DNA of 64,000 bases, from assembly GCF_017353175.1 (NCBI RefSeq), contig NZ_JAFMYW010000003.1, positions 248,001-312,000 on the forward strand, in the 5' to 3' direction. The notes under the pieces are model-generated. The model did no database searches, was not told where the DNA came from, and saw only the letters and a program-made list of their open reading frames with translations. The translations under genes were made by a program, and so were the position numbers. Each line of letters starts with the position of its first letter. The stretch's first letter is position 1. Origin of the DNA: Fibrella forsythiae (GTDB lineage: Bacteria; Bacteroidota; Bacteroidia; Cytophagales; Spirosomataceae). Shown piece after piece: positions 19,218 through 28,031 of this stretch.

Positions 19218-19619
19218 ATGACTACGACCCTGAACGATATAGAAACGGAGGCTGATATTGCCTACTTCCTGAGTCGTTTCTGCGATCAAGTTCGAAAAGA
19301 TGCTGAACTAGGCTACATGTTCGATGAGGTAGCCAAGGTGGATTGGTTGGCGCACCTGCCGAGGGTAGCTGCTTTTTGGTCGGGTATTCTGCTTGGTTCA
19401 GGTACGTATCAGGGTAACCCCATGCGTCCACATTTTGAGCTGGCGCAGAAAACGCCGATCTCACCTGAACACTTCGATCAGTAGCTTGCCTATTTCGAGG
19501 AAACTTTGAACGACTGCTTCACGGGCGAACATACCCGCGAGGCCCTGCTCAGGGCACAGGCAATCGCCGCCGTCATGCAAAGCCGGATGTATACGGCGGG
19601 TTTGTTGCAGACTCAATAA
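19218..19619 (+). pseudogene. Group III truncated haemoglobin gene broken by an amber codon
   Basis: The frame from ATG 19218 encodes a truncated globin (SRFCDQVRKDAELGYMFDEV, then VDWLAHLPRVAAFWSGILLG) up to HFDQ, then TAG at 19482-19484. The frame continues (LAYFEETLNDCFTGEHTREA) to TAA at 19617. The intact paralogue at 37423-37830 has HFERWLTLFW here, so the amber codon replaces a conserved Trp, consistent with a single TGG-to-TAG change. The lost part includes the last helices, so the shortened product is unlikely to bind haem stably. Confidence 0.8.
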
Positions 19620-19726
19620 CGACCCTAATTCTGGATACAACGATACGGGTTTTGGCTACTTTTTGGCTTGTGCGCTTACGGACCTTTGCATGGTCGAAAT
19701 AAGACACAGCAAACCAAAAAGAGACA

Positions 19727-20737
19727 ATGAACAGTATTCCAACAATGAATTTGGGTAGTCAGGGACTGGTAGTTCCGGCCATTGGGCTTGGCTGCATGGG
19801 TATGACCCAGATCAATGGTGCCGATATCTACGGTAAGTCCGACGAAACGGAAGCCATCGCCACCATTCACCGATCGCTCGAACTGGGCGGTAATTTCCTC
19901 GACACGGCCGATCTGTACGGGCCACTCCACAACGAACGCTTGATTGCCAAAGCCATTAAGGGCAACCGCGATCAATACATCATCGCCAGCAAATTCGGCT
20001 ACGAGATCGACGATGCCGGCGACCTTACGTGGCATATCAACGGCCGGCCCGACTACGTGAAGAAGGCCATTGAGCGTTCCTTGAAAAACCTTGGCACCGA
20101 CTATATCGACCTGTATTACCTGCACCGGCTCGACCAGAACACGCCTATCGAAGAAACCGTTGGCGCAATGGCCGAGCTGGTGAAAGAGGGCAAGATTGGC
20201 TACATCGGTCTGTCGGAGGTGTCGCTGGATACCGTGAAGCGCGCCCATCAGGTTCACCCGATAACGGCCGTGCAGACTGAGTATTCGCTGTTCGAGCGTA
20301 ACCCCGAAGAATTGGGTACGTTGCCGGGATTGGCCGAACTGGGCGTTGGTTTCGTTGCCTATTCGCCGCTGGGCCGTGGTTTCCTGTCGGGCGATATCAC
20401 CAGCCCGGACGATTTTCCGGCCGACGATTTCCGACGCAGCATTCCCAAGTTTCAGGGCGAACAGTTCCAGAAGAATCTTGACCTGGTTGAGGCGATCAAA
20501 ACCATGGCTGGCGAAAAAGGAATAACGCCGTCTCAACTGGCTATTGCCTGGGTACTGGCGAAAGGGGCACTACCAATTCCCGGTACCAAGCGCGTCAGGT
20601 ACGTTGAGCAGAACATCGCCGCCACCTCCATCACGCTAACTGCCACCGAACTGGAACGCCTGGAAGCCATTGTTCCGTTAGGCCTATCAACGGGCGACCG
20701 CTATGAATCTGTTGGTATGAGCATGGTCGACAAGTAA
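19727..20737 (+). CDS. Aldo/keto reductase
   Basis: A 336-residue TIM-barrel oxidoreductase of the AKR superfamily. The start motif [20 protein letters not shown] is typical, followed by the catalytic Asp and Tyr in FLDTADLYG, Lys in IIASKFGYE and His in [15 protein letters not shown]. The C-terminal NADPH-binding loop [13 protein letters not shown] is present. It reduces aldehydes or ketones with NADPH in the cytoplasm; the substrate is unknown. An AraC-family regulator follows after 5 bp, so the two are likely one transcript and the regulator may control it. Confidence 0.95.
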   Translation: MNSIPTMNLGSQGLVVPAIGLGCMGMTQINGADIYGKSDETEAIATIHRSLELGGNFLDTADLYGPLHNERLIAKAIKGNRDQYIIASKFGYEIDDAGDLTWHINGRPDYVKKAIERSLKNLGTDYIDLYYLHRLDQNTPIEETVGAMAELVKEGKIGYIGLSEVSLDTVKRAHQVHPITAVQTEYSLFERNPEELGTLPGLAELGVGFVAYSPLGRGFLSGDITSPDDFPADDFRRSIPKFQGEQFQKNLDLVEAIKTMAGEKGITPSQLAIAWVLAKGALPIPGTKRVRYVEQNIAATSITLTATELERLEAIVPLGLSTGDRYESVGMSMVDK

Positions 20738-20742
20738 GCGTT

Positions 20743-21663
20743 ATGAAAAAAGAAGCCAATCACCCCTACGTCATCGAGTCGGTTTCGGAATTACATCGGC
20801 TGATGAGATTGCCGAAACCAGCCCATCCGCTGGTGAGCGTCATTGACATGAGCGACATCGTTTGCCACATCGATGTGCCGACCCAGAGTTTTGTTTATAA
20901 TTTCTATTCGATCTGCATCAAGAAAGGCTTCACCGGCAAGTTGAAGTACGGACAGAATTATTACGATTTCGACGAAGGGGTGATGACTTTCTTTTCGCCC
21001 GGTCAGGTGATCTCGACCGTAACGCCCGACGATATGGCCATGTCGGGCTGGTGGCTTACGGTGCACCCTGATTTTCTGCTGAACCACGCGCTGGCAAGAG
21101 GCATCAAAGACTACGGTTTTTTCTCTTACGCCGTCAACGAAGCCCTGCACGTTTCAGATAAAGAAGAGGCGATGATCAAATCGATCATGCTGAACATCGC
21201 ACAGGAATACTATGCTCCGATCGATGGTTTCAGTCAGGATGTGATGCTATCGCATATCGACCTGCTGCTCAACTACGCCAACCGGTTCTATAATCGCCAG
21301 TTCATCACCCGAAAACACGTCAACAACGACCTGCTGACCAGGCTGGAAACGATTCTGACAGACTATTTCAACGGCGACAAGGTACAGGAAATGGGCCTGC
21401 CAACGGTGCAGTATCTGGCCGACCAGCTATCGATTTCGCCAACGTACCTGAGCGACATGCTCCGTTCGCTAACCGGACAAAGTACCCAGCAACATATTCA
21501 TAACAAGCTGATCGAAAAGGCCAAAGAGAGCCTGACAACAACCTCGTTATCCGTCAGCGAAATCGCCTACCGCCTCGGTTTCGAGTACCCGCAATCGTTC
21601 AGCAAACTATTCAAAAGCAAGACCAACGTTTCTCCGCTCGAATTCAAGCACTCGTTTAATTGA
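20743..21663 (+). CDS. AraC family transcriptional regulator
   Basis: A 306-residue regulator with an N-terminal cupin-like sensing domain (about 20-190) and a C-terminal double helix-turn-helix domain: VQYLADQLSISPTYLSDMLR near 225 and ISEIAYRLGFEYPQSFSKLF-type second motif near 275. The last motif, PQSFSKLFKSKTNVSPLEF, is a standard AraC signature. It is translated from an ATG 5 bp after the aldo/keto reductase. Regulators of this arrangement often respond to aldehyde stress and activate the neighbouring reductase; this is inference from context. Confidence 0.93.
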   Translation: MKKEANHPYVIESVSELHRLMRLPKPAHPLVSVIDMSDIVCHIDVPTQSFVYNFYSICIKKGFTGKLKYGQNYYDFDEGVMTFFSPGQVISTVTPDDMAMSGWWLTVHPDFLLNHALARGIKDYGFFSYAVNEALHVSDKEEAMIKSIMLNIAQEYYAPIDGFSQDVMLSHIDLLLNYANRFYNRQFITRKHVNNDLLTRLETILTDYFNGDKVQEMGLPTVQYLADQLSISPTYLSDMLRSLTGQSTQQHIHNKLIEKAKESLTTTSLSVSEIAYRLGFEYPQSFSKLFKSKTNVSPLEFKHSFN

Positions 21664-21670
21664 TACGTAA

Positions 21671-22762
21671 CTAGTCAGCGAGTAGGTCAATCAGGCGCTG
21701 GTTCACGTAGTAAGTAGTTCGGCCTGTCTTGGTTGCTGTCAGCACGCCCCCCTGAGCCAGCAGCTTCAGGTACGTTGTGGCTGTTTGTCGCGCCATAAAG
21801 CCACGGCGTTCCAGGAGTTCAATTTTCAGATAGGGTAGTGTAAACATCAGTTGCAGGATCGAGTAATCGTACCGGCTCCCTAATGCCTGTCTGACTGGGC
21901 CTTCCATATCGGCCATCAGTTGAAGCATCCGCCTGATTTTACTGGCTGTAAGTCTCGCTGTTTCACTAATGCCCGTCAGGATAAACACAATCCACTCTGC
22001 CCAGGCGTCCTGTTCAGTTACCTGTCGTAGCAACCTGTAATAATCCTGTTTATAGGAATTGATATAGCGACTGAGGTAAAGCACCGGCTGCGGAAGCAGG
22101 TCTTGCTGCACTAAATAGAGTGCCATCAAAATCCGGCCTGTTCGTCCGTTTCCATCCAGAAACGGGTGAATTGCCTCAAATTGATGATGAAGTAAGGCCA
22201 GCTTAATCAGCGGGTCGGGCTTATCGGGCGAGTCTTCTTCGTTGATAAACTGTTCCAGTGCTGCTAATTTCTGGCGTAATACGTCTTCGCAGCAAGGTGG
22301 TGTATAAACAACTGACCCGCTGTTGGCGTTCTTGAGCGCTGTGCCGGGCGTATTTCGAATGCCTGCTCGATTCTTTTTCAGCGTTTGCACAACCTCTACG
22401 AACGTATTCGTTGTCAGTAACTTATGCTGAGCGTTCATGTGGTCTAAGCCAACGTAGAGCGCCTCACGGTAACTGAGCACCTCTTTTGCGGCGGCGTTTT
22501 GTCCATCCTCGTCGGCTATGGCTCGATATAGTTCGTCCTGGGTAGTCACTATATTCTCAATAGCCGAACTATCGCGACTTTCCTGTAGTACCAGCGTATT
22601 GATTAGAATAGTCGGGTCAGGTAAGGAGGCGCATAAACCGCTCAGTTCACCCAGATACCGGGAAGCCTGTGTAAGCACCCGGTTTATCGTGGGGCTATGG
22701 AAGTCAATGGCAGGTGGAAGATCGGGTAAATCGTTGTAGGGAAGGCTGGGATCGTAGGCCAT
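21671..22762 (-). CDS. Fic domain protein (class II) with C-terminal winged helix
   Basis: A 363-residue Fic protein. The catalytic motif HPFLDGNGRTGR (about 197-208) is complete, so AMP transfer from ATP to a target protein is expected. An N-terminal inhibitory helix motif SSAIEN at 65-70 matches [S/T]xxxE[G/N] and marks it as class II, with built-in autoinhibition. The C-terminal region (about 300-363) looks like a winged helix (RRGFMARQTATTYLKLLAQG), which could bind DNA or a protein partner. A symmetric four-site palindrome starts right upstream of its ATG. Target proteins are unknown. Confidence 0.95.
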   Translation of the reverse strand: MAYDPSLPYNDLPDLPPAIDFHSPTINRVLTQASRYLGELSGLCASLPDPTILINTLVLQESRDSSAIENIVTTQDELYRAIADEDGQNAAAKEVLSYREALYVGLDHMNAQHKLLTTNTFVEVVQTLKKNRAGIRNTPGTALKNANSGSVVYTPPCCEDVLRQKLAALEQFINEEDSPDKPDPLIKLALLHHQFEAIHPFLDGNGRTGRILMALYLVQQDLLPQPVLYLSRYINSYKQDYYRLLRQVTEQDAWAEWIVFILTGISETARLTASKIRRMLQLMADMEGPVRQALGSRYDYSILQLMFTLPYLKIELLERRGFMARQTATTYLKLLAQGGVLTATKTGRTTYYVNQRLIDLLAD

Positions 22763-22763
22763 T

Positions 22764-22874
22764 GTTCATGTTAAATAAATGGCACTTTTTGTACATGAAG
22801 CCTTCCGTCATGTTAAACTTCTTAACATGACGGAAGGCTTCATGTACAATTATAGGCAAAAATTTAACATGAAC
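22764..22874. promoter_or_regulatory. Nested four-site palindrome upstream of fic
   Basis: CATGTTAA occurs at 22767-22774 and 22809-22816, and its complement TTAACATG at 22822-22829 and 22864-22871. The outer pair and the inner pair share one centre (22819), and copies on each side are 42 bp apart, about four helical turns. The inner pair is part of a perfect 28-bp inverted repeat (22789-22816 and 22822-22849). It begins 2 bp upstream of the fic ATG. Confidence 0.75.
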
Positions 22875-22905
22875 CATAGCCTAAGGTACCTGGAAGATGC
22901 TCTGA

Positions 22906-24498
22906 CTAGATCGCCGCCTGCGTCCAGGCTCCGTTGACCAGGCGCAAACTGTTCAACGGATTGCTGTTTTGCAGGAGTGCAGGTAGCAGGTGATCCGGTA
23001 CATCCTGATAAGCGACCGGCCTGACGAACCGGCTGATCGCGGCGGTACCTACCGACGTTGAGCGCCCATCCGTTGTGGCAGGGAACGGGCCACCGTGTTG
23101 CATGGCGTGGCATACTTCAACGCCTGTTGGGTAGCCGCCGTAGATGACCCGCCCCGCTTTCTGAGCCATCACGCGAAGGATGGGCTGCACGGCGGTTTCG
23201 TCGGCGGGAAGGGCATGGACGGTTGCCGTTAGCTGGCCTTCGAGCGATGTTAATACGTGCAACAGATCAGCCGTATCGGAGCATAGTACGACCAGCGTTG
23301 CCGGGCCGAAAACCTCGTCGCCGAGTGCTTTGTGTGCCAGAAAATCGGCAGATCGAACAACGTGGGCGGCGGGGCGTGCTTCGTAGCGGGTCGAGTCAGG
23401 TTCCTGTTCCGAAACCGCCAGCAGGCTAACGGCACTGTTGCTTTGCAGGGCTGAAATGCCGCTCACATACGCTTTGTGGATGTTTCGGTTGAGCATCGTT
23501 GCCGGTACGGTGTTGCCTATCTGCCGGGCAAAATGGGTCAGGAATTGCTGTGCCGCCTCACTATCGACCAGCAGCACCAGCCCCGGATTGGTACAGAACT
23601 GACCAGCCCCCAGCACGACCGACGCCGCCAGTTGACCGGCCATTTTTTCGCCTTCTTCCCGCAATGCCTGTTCCAGCAGCACTACCGGGTTTATAGCGCT
23701 CATCTCGGCATAGACCGGAATGGGGTCTGGGCGCGAAACGGCGGCGTTGAACAGCTGCATGCCCACCTGACGGGAGCCGGTAAAGCCCACGGCTTTGATC
23801 GTTGGGTGCTGCACGAACCGGATCACATCGGCATGTGACAAGTAAACCGACGAGAAAACGCCGTCGGGCATACCCGTTTTTTGCGCCGCACGGATGATGG
23901 CCGTCGAGATCAGTTCGTTGGTGCCCGGATGCGATGAGTGCGCTTTTACCACTACCGGACAACCAGCCGCCAACGCCGACGCCGTGTCGCCACCGGCGGT
24001 CGAGAAAGCCAGCGGAAAATTACTGGCCCCAAATACGGCCACCGGTCCGATCGGAATAAGCATGCGCCGGATATCGGACTTGGGTAAGGGTGCGCGGTCG
24101 GGTTGGGCGGTTTCTATGCGGGCATCGGCCCACCAGCCGTCGCGGAGGAGTTGGGCAAACAGTCGTAATTGTCCGCAGGTACGTCCCCGTTCGCCGGTGA
24201 CGCGGGCCAGTGGCAACCCCGACTCGGCCGAGCAACGCTCCATCAATGCCGGGCCGAGGTCCATGATTTCGTCGGCAATGGCGTCCAGGAAATTGGCCCG
24301 TTGGGTGTAGGGCAGTTCGCTGTAAATCGGGAAGGCGTTGTCGGCGAGCGCCAGGGCCTGCTCCAGTTCAGCGCTTGTTGCCTGGTGAAACGAGCCGGGC
24401 AGCAGATCGTTGGCCGATGTGCTAAATGCCTGAAACGTGCGCTCGCCAAGTGAACTGGTTGTGGAGCCAAGAAAATTCTGGCCAGCAAATGGATGCAT
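22906..24498 (-). CDS. Aldehyde dehydrogenase, 2-oxoglutarate semialdehyde type
   Basis: I chose ATG 24498 (MHPFAGQNFLGS), giving 530 residues; the frame upstream to 24618 has a Thr/Asn-rich leader that lacks conservation features. It shows the ALDH core: VFGASNFPLAFSTAGGDTAS, VKAHSSHPGTN, FTGSRQVG, a Glu in YAEMSAINP, and the catalytic Cys in GQFCTNPG near 300. These blocks match the alpha-ketoglutaric semialdehyde dehydrogenase group, which oxidises the semialdehyde to 2-oxoglutarate with NAD(P)+. As the last gene of the minus-strand sugar locus it would close an oxidative pentose or sugar-acid pathway. Confidence 0.9.
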   Translation of the reverse strand: MHPFAGQNFLGSTTSSLGERTFQAFSTSANDLLPGSFHQATSAELEQALALADNAFPIYSELPYTQRANFLDAIADEIMDLGPALMERCSAESGLPLARVTGERGRTCGQLRLFAQLLRDGWWADARIETAQPDRAPLPKSDIRRMLIPIGPVAVFGASNFPLAFSTAGGDTASALAAGCPVVVKAHSSHPGTNELISTAIIRAAQKTGMPDGVFSSVYLSHADVIRFVQHPTIKAVGFTGSRQVGMQLFNAAVSRPDPIPVYAEMSAINPVVLLEQALREEGEKMAGQLAASVVLGAGQFCTNPGLVLLVDSEAAQQFLTHFARQIGNTVPATMLNRNIHKAYVSGISALQSNSAVSLLAVSEQEPDSTRYEARPAAHVVRSADFLAHKALGDEVFGPATLVVLCSDTADLLHVLTSLEGQLTATVHALPADETAVQPILRVMAQKAGRVIYGGYPTGVEVCHAMQHGGPFPATTDGRSTSVGTAAISRFVRPVAYQDVPDHLLPALLQNSNPLNSLRLVNGAWTQAAI

Positions 24499-24580
24499 AA
24501 GTTGGGGTGAAGTTGTAGTTGGTGAGTAAATGATATAAGTATTAGTATGTTGATTGTTAGGTGGTTGCATTGATATACTG

Positions 24581-24647
24581 CTTCGCGAGCTAGTGTTGTG
24601 CTTCGTGCATCCGGGCACGACGCACGAAGCAATAACACAGCGCGAAG
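24581..24647. repeat. Inverted repeat with GGCACGAC...CGAAGCAA module
   Basis: Left arm 24581-24608 and right arm 24622-24647 are imperfect inverted copies around CTTCGTGC/GCACGAAG. The stretch 24614-24632 is closely similar to 63275-63293 and to 37837-37853. It lies between the MFS transporter and the aldehyde dehydrogenase. Confidence 0.6.
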
Positions 24648-24665
24648 TAACACACCACCATTACG

Positions 24666-25970
24666 TTACATCAAAACAGGTTCAACGCCGGCGTCTACAT
24701 ACGCATGGAGTTCTTTGTTTTTGACCAGCGGCCCCATAAACAGAAGCATGATCAGTAAGCCGATCAGGGCAACCGCACCGAAGCCGATGAACAGGATGTT
24801 GTATGCCGCCGCGTAGCCTAAGGTGGTGGAGTAGGTTTTCAGCACAATGCCCGAAAGCGACTGAAACAGTGCTCCACCCAGACCCGTACCGACGCAGGCC
24901 AGCCCCCATACCGACGCCGCCGCACTTTTGGGCACCACATCGGCCGGAAACGCCAGTGAATTAGCGGTGTAGGCGGTGTAGCCAAAACCCGCCATGCCAA
25001 AAACGAACATGGCTGATAAAGGCGTGGTGATAACAAACGGGCCAATCAGCAGCGACGAACCCATGATCAGACCGGCGATGGTCACAGCGATTTTACGCGC
25101 ACGGGGAATAGGCACGCCCTGCTTGATGATGAACTGGGTGAAATAACCGCCCACCAGATTACCCACGTCGGCAATGATGAACGGGATGGTGGCGTACCAG
25201 CCAATCTGTTTCAGATCCCAGTGGTGTACGTCGACCAGATAGCGGCCAATCCAGAAGGTGACGAAATACCAGACCGGGTCCATGAAGGTTTTGGAGAGCG
25301 TGAACATGATCACGAACCGCGTTTTGAGCAGTTTCAGCGGCGGAATAATTCGGGCTTTGGCTTCCTTCGCCGACTGTTCGGGCGTGTAATACGTGAACCA
25401 GAAAATGGCCAGCCACAGGTAGCCAAACACCGCCAGAATGATGAACGTAGCCTGCCAGCCGTATTGAATACCCAGGTACGCGACCATGGGCGGCACAATG
25501 ACCGCACCCAGCGCCGAGCCACTGTTGAAAATGCCGGATGCCGTTGAGCGTTCATTGGCGGGAAACCACTCACTCGTCAGTTTGATGGCAGCCGGCCAGT
25601 TGCCTGCCTCGCCAATGCCGAGCAGAAACCGACAGACCCCGAATTGCAGGGGCGTAACGGCAAACGCGTGGATGAGGCCGGCACTGGTCCAGAAAGCCAT
25701 GCAGAGGGCGTAGCCAATGCGCGTGCCGAGCCGGTCGATGACGAAGCCCGAAAACGCGTTGGAAATCATGTAGGCCACAAAAAAAGCGGTGCCAATGTAG
25801 CCGAACGCGTCGTCGGGAATAAGCTTGCGTAAGTCGCCATCGGCACTTAAGTAGTTGAACGACAGTCGATGAACGTAATTCAGTACCGTTGCCAGAAACG
25901 CCAGGCCCACCATAACCCAGCGCATCTTTAACGGCGCAGGGTTGGTCAACAAACCGATCTGATTGTCCAT
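24666..25970 (-). CDS. MFS transporter, hexuronate/sugar-acid type
   Basis: A 434-residue major facilitator with 12 predicted helices. It resembles the ACS/ExuT anion:cation symporter group: RWVMVGLAFLATVLNYVHR at helix 1, IDRLGTRIGYALCMAFW after helix 2, and FLLGIGEAGNWPAAIKLTSEWFPANERSTASG in helices 4-5. Members take up glucuronate, galacturonate, galactonate or similar acids with protons. Its place between AraD1 and the semialdehyde dehydrogenase fits import of a sugar acid for the same pathway. The exact substrate cannot be fixed from sequence. Confidence 0.9.
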   Translation of the reverse strand: MDNQIGLLTNPAPLKMRWVMVGLAFLATVLNYVHRLSFNYLSADGDLRKLIPDDAFGYIGTAFFVAYMISNAFSGFVIDRLGTRIGYALCMAFWTSAGLIHAFAVTPLQFGVCRFLLGIGEAGNWPAAIKLTSEWFPANERSTASGIFNSGSALGAVIVPPMVAYLGIQYGWQATFIILAVFGYLWLAIFWFTYYTPEQSAKEAKARIIPPLKLLKTRFVIMFTLSKTFMDPVWYFVTFWIGRYLVDVHHWDLKQIGWYATIPFIIADVGNLVGGYFTQFIIKQGVPIPRARKIAVTIAGLIMGSSLLIGPFVITTPLSAMFVFGMAGFGYTAYTANSLAFPADVVPKSAAASVWGLACVGTGLGGALFQSLSGIVLKTYSTTLGYAAAYNILFIGFGAVALIGLLIMLLFMGPLVKNKELHAYVDAGVEPVLM

Positions 25971-26020
25971 AAGGAGAAGCCGGTGACGGCGATAACATCG
26001 TTGAGTTTATGACAAACAGC

Positions 26021-27028
26021 TTAAAGGGTCCGCACCGGAATCAGTTGCTCCGCCTCCTTCGCTACCTGAAGCGGATTGTGCAACGCCCGGCCTAATCCGG
26101 TCCATTCAACCCGCATCAGATCGCCGTCCTGCAACAGTAGCTGTTGCCCAAAACTGAAAGCGTCGGCCCCGAAAAAATGCACGTGCGCCTGACCAGGCAG
26201 TCGGTGTGCTTCGTATTTAAAGTGATGGTATTCAAGGTTCTCCAGGCTGTGTGCCATGTTGCTTTCGCCTGTTCGGATGGGGGCCGACCACAGTTCCTGA
26301 CCGTCGCGGTCAACGCCCGCGGTGCCGGTCCATTCGCTGAAATCGGCAGTGATCACCAGTTCGGGGCCAATGGCGCACTGCCGCAGTTTCGAGGGGGCCA
26401 GGTACAGGTAGTTCTTCTTTTCCATCACGTGATCTGAAAACTCGTTGCCGGTGCAGAAGCCAATTCGGCGGGGCGTTCCGGCGTCATCGATCACGTAGGC
26501 CGCCGCCACTTCGGGTTCTTCGCCGCCGTCGTTGCCATACGCAGGTACGTTCAGGGGTTGGCCGTGGGCGCGCAGAATGGAGCCGTTGCCTTTGTAAAAC
26601 CATTCGGGCTGAACGCCGATGGTGCCCGCTTCGGGCGAACCGCCCTCAACCCCCCACTGGTACATCTGCATGCTGTCGGTGGGCTTTTCAACCGCCGACT
26701 GGTGCATCATTTGCCGGTTCAACGCACTGTTTTTATGCGTCAGCCCCGTGCCCGATACCATGCAGCCAAACGGCCCGTCGGGGTGATCGAAGGCGGGTAA
26801 CAATTGCCAGTCGCCGGTTCCGTTATACACCGATTGATAGTCGATGGTTTCTTCTGATAAACGGCTATGAATGAGTTCGGTAAGTGATTGACTGGCGCGA
26901 ATGGCGTCGAGCGCCAGGGCGTAAATAGACGGGGCATGGCTCAGCAACCGCAAAAGCGGTTCCTGAACCAGCGCTACGCGTCGTTGCTGAGTAGCCGACG
27001 ACAGCTGCACTAATCGAATGGATTCCAC
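26021..27028 (-). CDS. AraD1/GguC-type fumarylacetoacetate-hydrolase-family protein
   Basis: I chose GTG 27028 (VESIRLVQLSS), giving 335 residues. An in-frame ATG at 27169 exists, but the extra 47 residues translate an octamer repeat (NPPANQPTHQSTNPP) and are unlikely to be native. The core shows FAH-superfamily features: GSGxT-like VSGTGLTHKNSALNRQMMH, WFYKGNG and EPEVAAAYVIDDAGTPRRIGF metal-site region, then GPELVITADF. AraD1 proteins act as 2-keto-3-deoxy-L-arabonate dehydratases, giving 2-oxoglutarate semialdehyde. That product is the substrate of the dehydrogenase at 22906-24498. Other FAH-type hydrolytic roles are possible. Confidence 0.8.
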   Translation of the reverse strand: MESIRLVQLSSATQQRRVALVQEPLLRLLSHAPSIYALALDAIRASQSLTELIHSRLSEETIDYQSVYNGTGDWQLLPAFDHPDGPFGCMVSGTGLTHKNSALNRQMMHQSAVEKPTDSMQMYQWGVEGGSPEAGTIGVQPEWFYKGNGSILRAHGQPLNVPAYGNDGGEEPEVAAAYVIDDAGTPRRIGFCTGNEFSDHVMEKKNYLYLAPSKLRQCAIGPELVITADFSEWTGTAGVDRDGQELWSAPIRTGESNMAHSLENLEYHHFKYEAHRLPGQAHVHFFGADAFSFGQQLLLQDGDLMRVEWTGLGRALHNPLQVAKEAEQLIPVRTL

Positions 27029-27048
27029 GTGTTGGGGGGGAATTGGTT

Positions 27049-27213
27049 GATTGGGTAATTGGTTGACTGGTGGGTTAGTTGATTGATGGGTGGGTTGATT
27101 GGCTGGTGGGTTTCCGAAAGGGTAGTGAAATAGCCCTGTTAGTCTCTCACTACCAGAGCGGAGCCTCACCTAGTTACTAGTCACCAGTCACCCAGTCAAC
27201 CAATTATCCAATC
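27049..27213. repeat. Octamer-word repeat with inverted ends
   Basis: From about 27041 to 27110 the plus strand repeats 8-nt words such as GGTTGATT, GGGTAATT and GGTTGACT. A 22-nt segment at 27049-27070 recurs inverted at 27192-27213 with one mismatch. A smaller hairpin (GGTAGTG/CACTACC) sits in the loop. It fills the gap between the SDR and AraD1 genes. Confidence 0.65.
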
Positions 27214-27215
27214 CG

Positions 27216-28007
27216 CTATTGCGTTACCCAGCCACCGTCGACAGAGAAGCAGGAGCCCGTGACGTAGCTGGACGCCCGGCTGGCCAGATACAGCGCAATA
27301 CCGCCAATCTCGTGCAGTTCACCCCAGCGCCCCATCGGAATTTTGGCAATGAACGCCTGGTATTTTTCGGGGTCGTTCAGCAGCGGCAGGTTCAGGTCGG
27401 TGGCAAAGGGGCCGGGCAGAATGGCGTTGACCGTAATGCCTTCTTTCGCTACTTCCATCGCCAGCGCGCGGGTCAGTTGCAGAATGGCACCTTTGCTGGT
27501 GGCGTAGGGCGTACGGTCGGGAATGGCCGTCAGGGCCAGCATAGAGCCGATGTTGATAATGCGGCCATACCCGTTCTGCTTCATCACCGGAATCACTTCG
27601 CGGCAGGCCAGCCACGTACCTGTCACGTTCACCTGCTGCACCTTCGTGAAATCATCGAGCGATAAATCTTCGATGGCCCCCCGGATGTTGATGCCCGCCG
27701 AATTGACCAGAATATCGACCTTGCCGAAGTGATCAACGGCCTGTTCAATCGTGGCTTTGACGCTCTTTTCGGCCGTTACATCGCAGGTGGTGCTGATGCA
27801 GTTAATGCCATACAGCGACTTGAGCAGCTCTTCCGACTGGCGGTTGGTGGCCTCGTCGCGGGCGGCAATAACGATGTTGGCTCCCGCCTCGGCCAGGCCC
27901 TGCGCCATAGCCAGACCCAAGCCCCTGTTTCCGCCCATCACCAGCGCCGTTTGCCCGTGCAGCTTAAACAGGTCTAAAATGCTGTGTTCTACCGAAGTCT
28001 GTTCCAT
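27216..28007 (-). CDS. Short-chain dehydrogenase/reductase
   Basis: A 263-residue Rossmann enzyme. The cofactor loop GGNRGLG (25-31), NNAG-equivalent VNSAGI, catalytic Ser in INIGSML and YxxxK in YATSK (Tyr about 167) are all present, as is the C-terminal GSCFSVDGGW. It is closest in pattern to gluconate 5-dehydrogenase and 2-deoxygluconate or sugar dehydrogenases. In this operon it could oxidise the free sugar to its lactone or a keto-deoxy acid intermediate. It is 24 bp from the upstream dehydratase gene. Cofactor preference: no Asp after beta-2 (AARDE), so NADP(H) is plausible. Confidence 0.9.
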   Translation of the reverse strand: MEQTSVEHSILDLFKLHGQTALVMGGNRGLGLAMAQGLAEAGANIVIAARDEATNRQSEELLKSLYGINCISTTCDVTAEKSVKATIEQAVDHFGKVDILVNSAGINIRGAIEDLSLDDFTKVQQVNVTGTWLACREVIPVMKQNGYGRIINIGSMLALTAIPDRTPYATSKGAILQLTRALAMEVAKEGITVNAILPGPFATDLNLPLLNDPEKYQAFIAKIPMGRWGELHEIGGIALYLASRASSYVTGSCFSVDGGWVTQ

Positions 28008-28031
28008 ACAACTACGTCTTGTTCAGGTTGA

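Noticed and set aside
18957-19619. A recoded amber codon system
   Set aside because: Only two cases are seen, both explained by single transitions, and no suppressor tRNA is in the window. Decay is simpler.
19676-20536. 286-codon open frame on the minus strand
   Set aside because: It is antisense to the aldo/keto reductase, which has all catalytic motifs. The frame's product shows none.
27029-27169. 47-residue N-terminal extension of the AraD1-type protein
   Set aside because: It translates the octamer repeat and has no conserved features. GTG 27028 gives a normal protein start.
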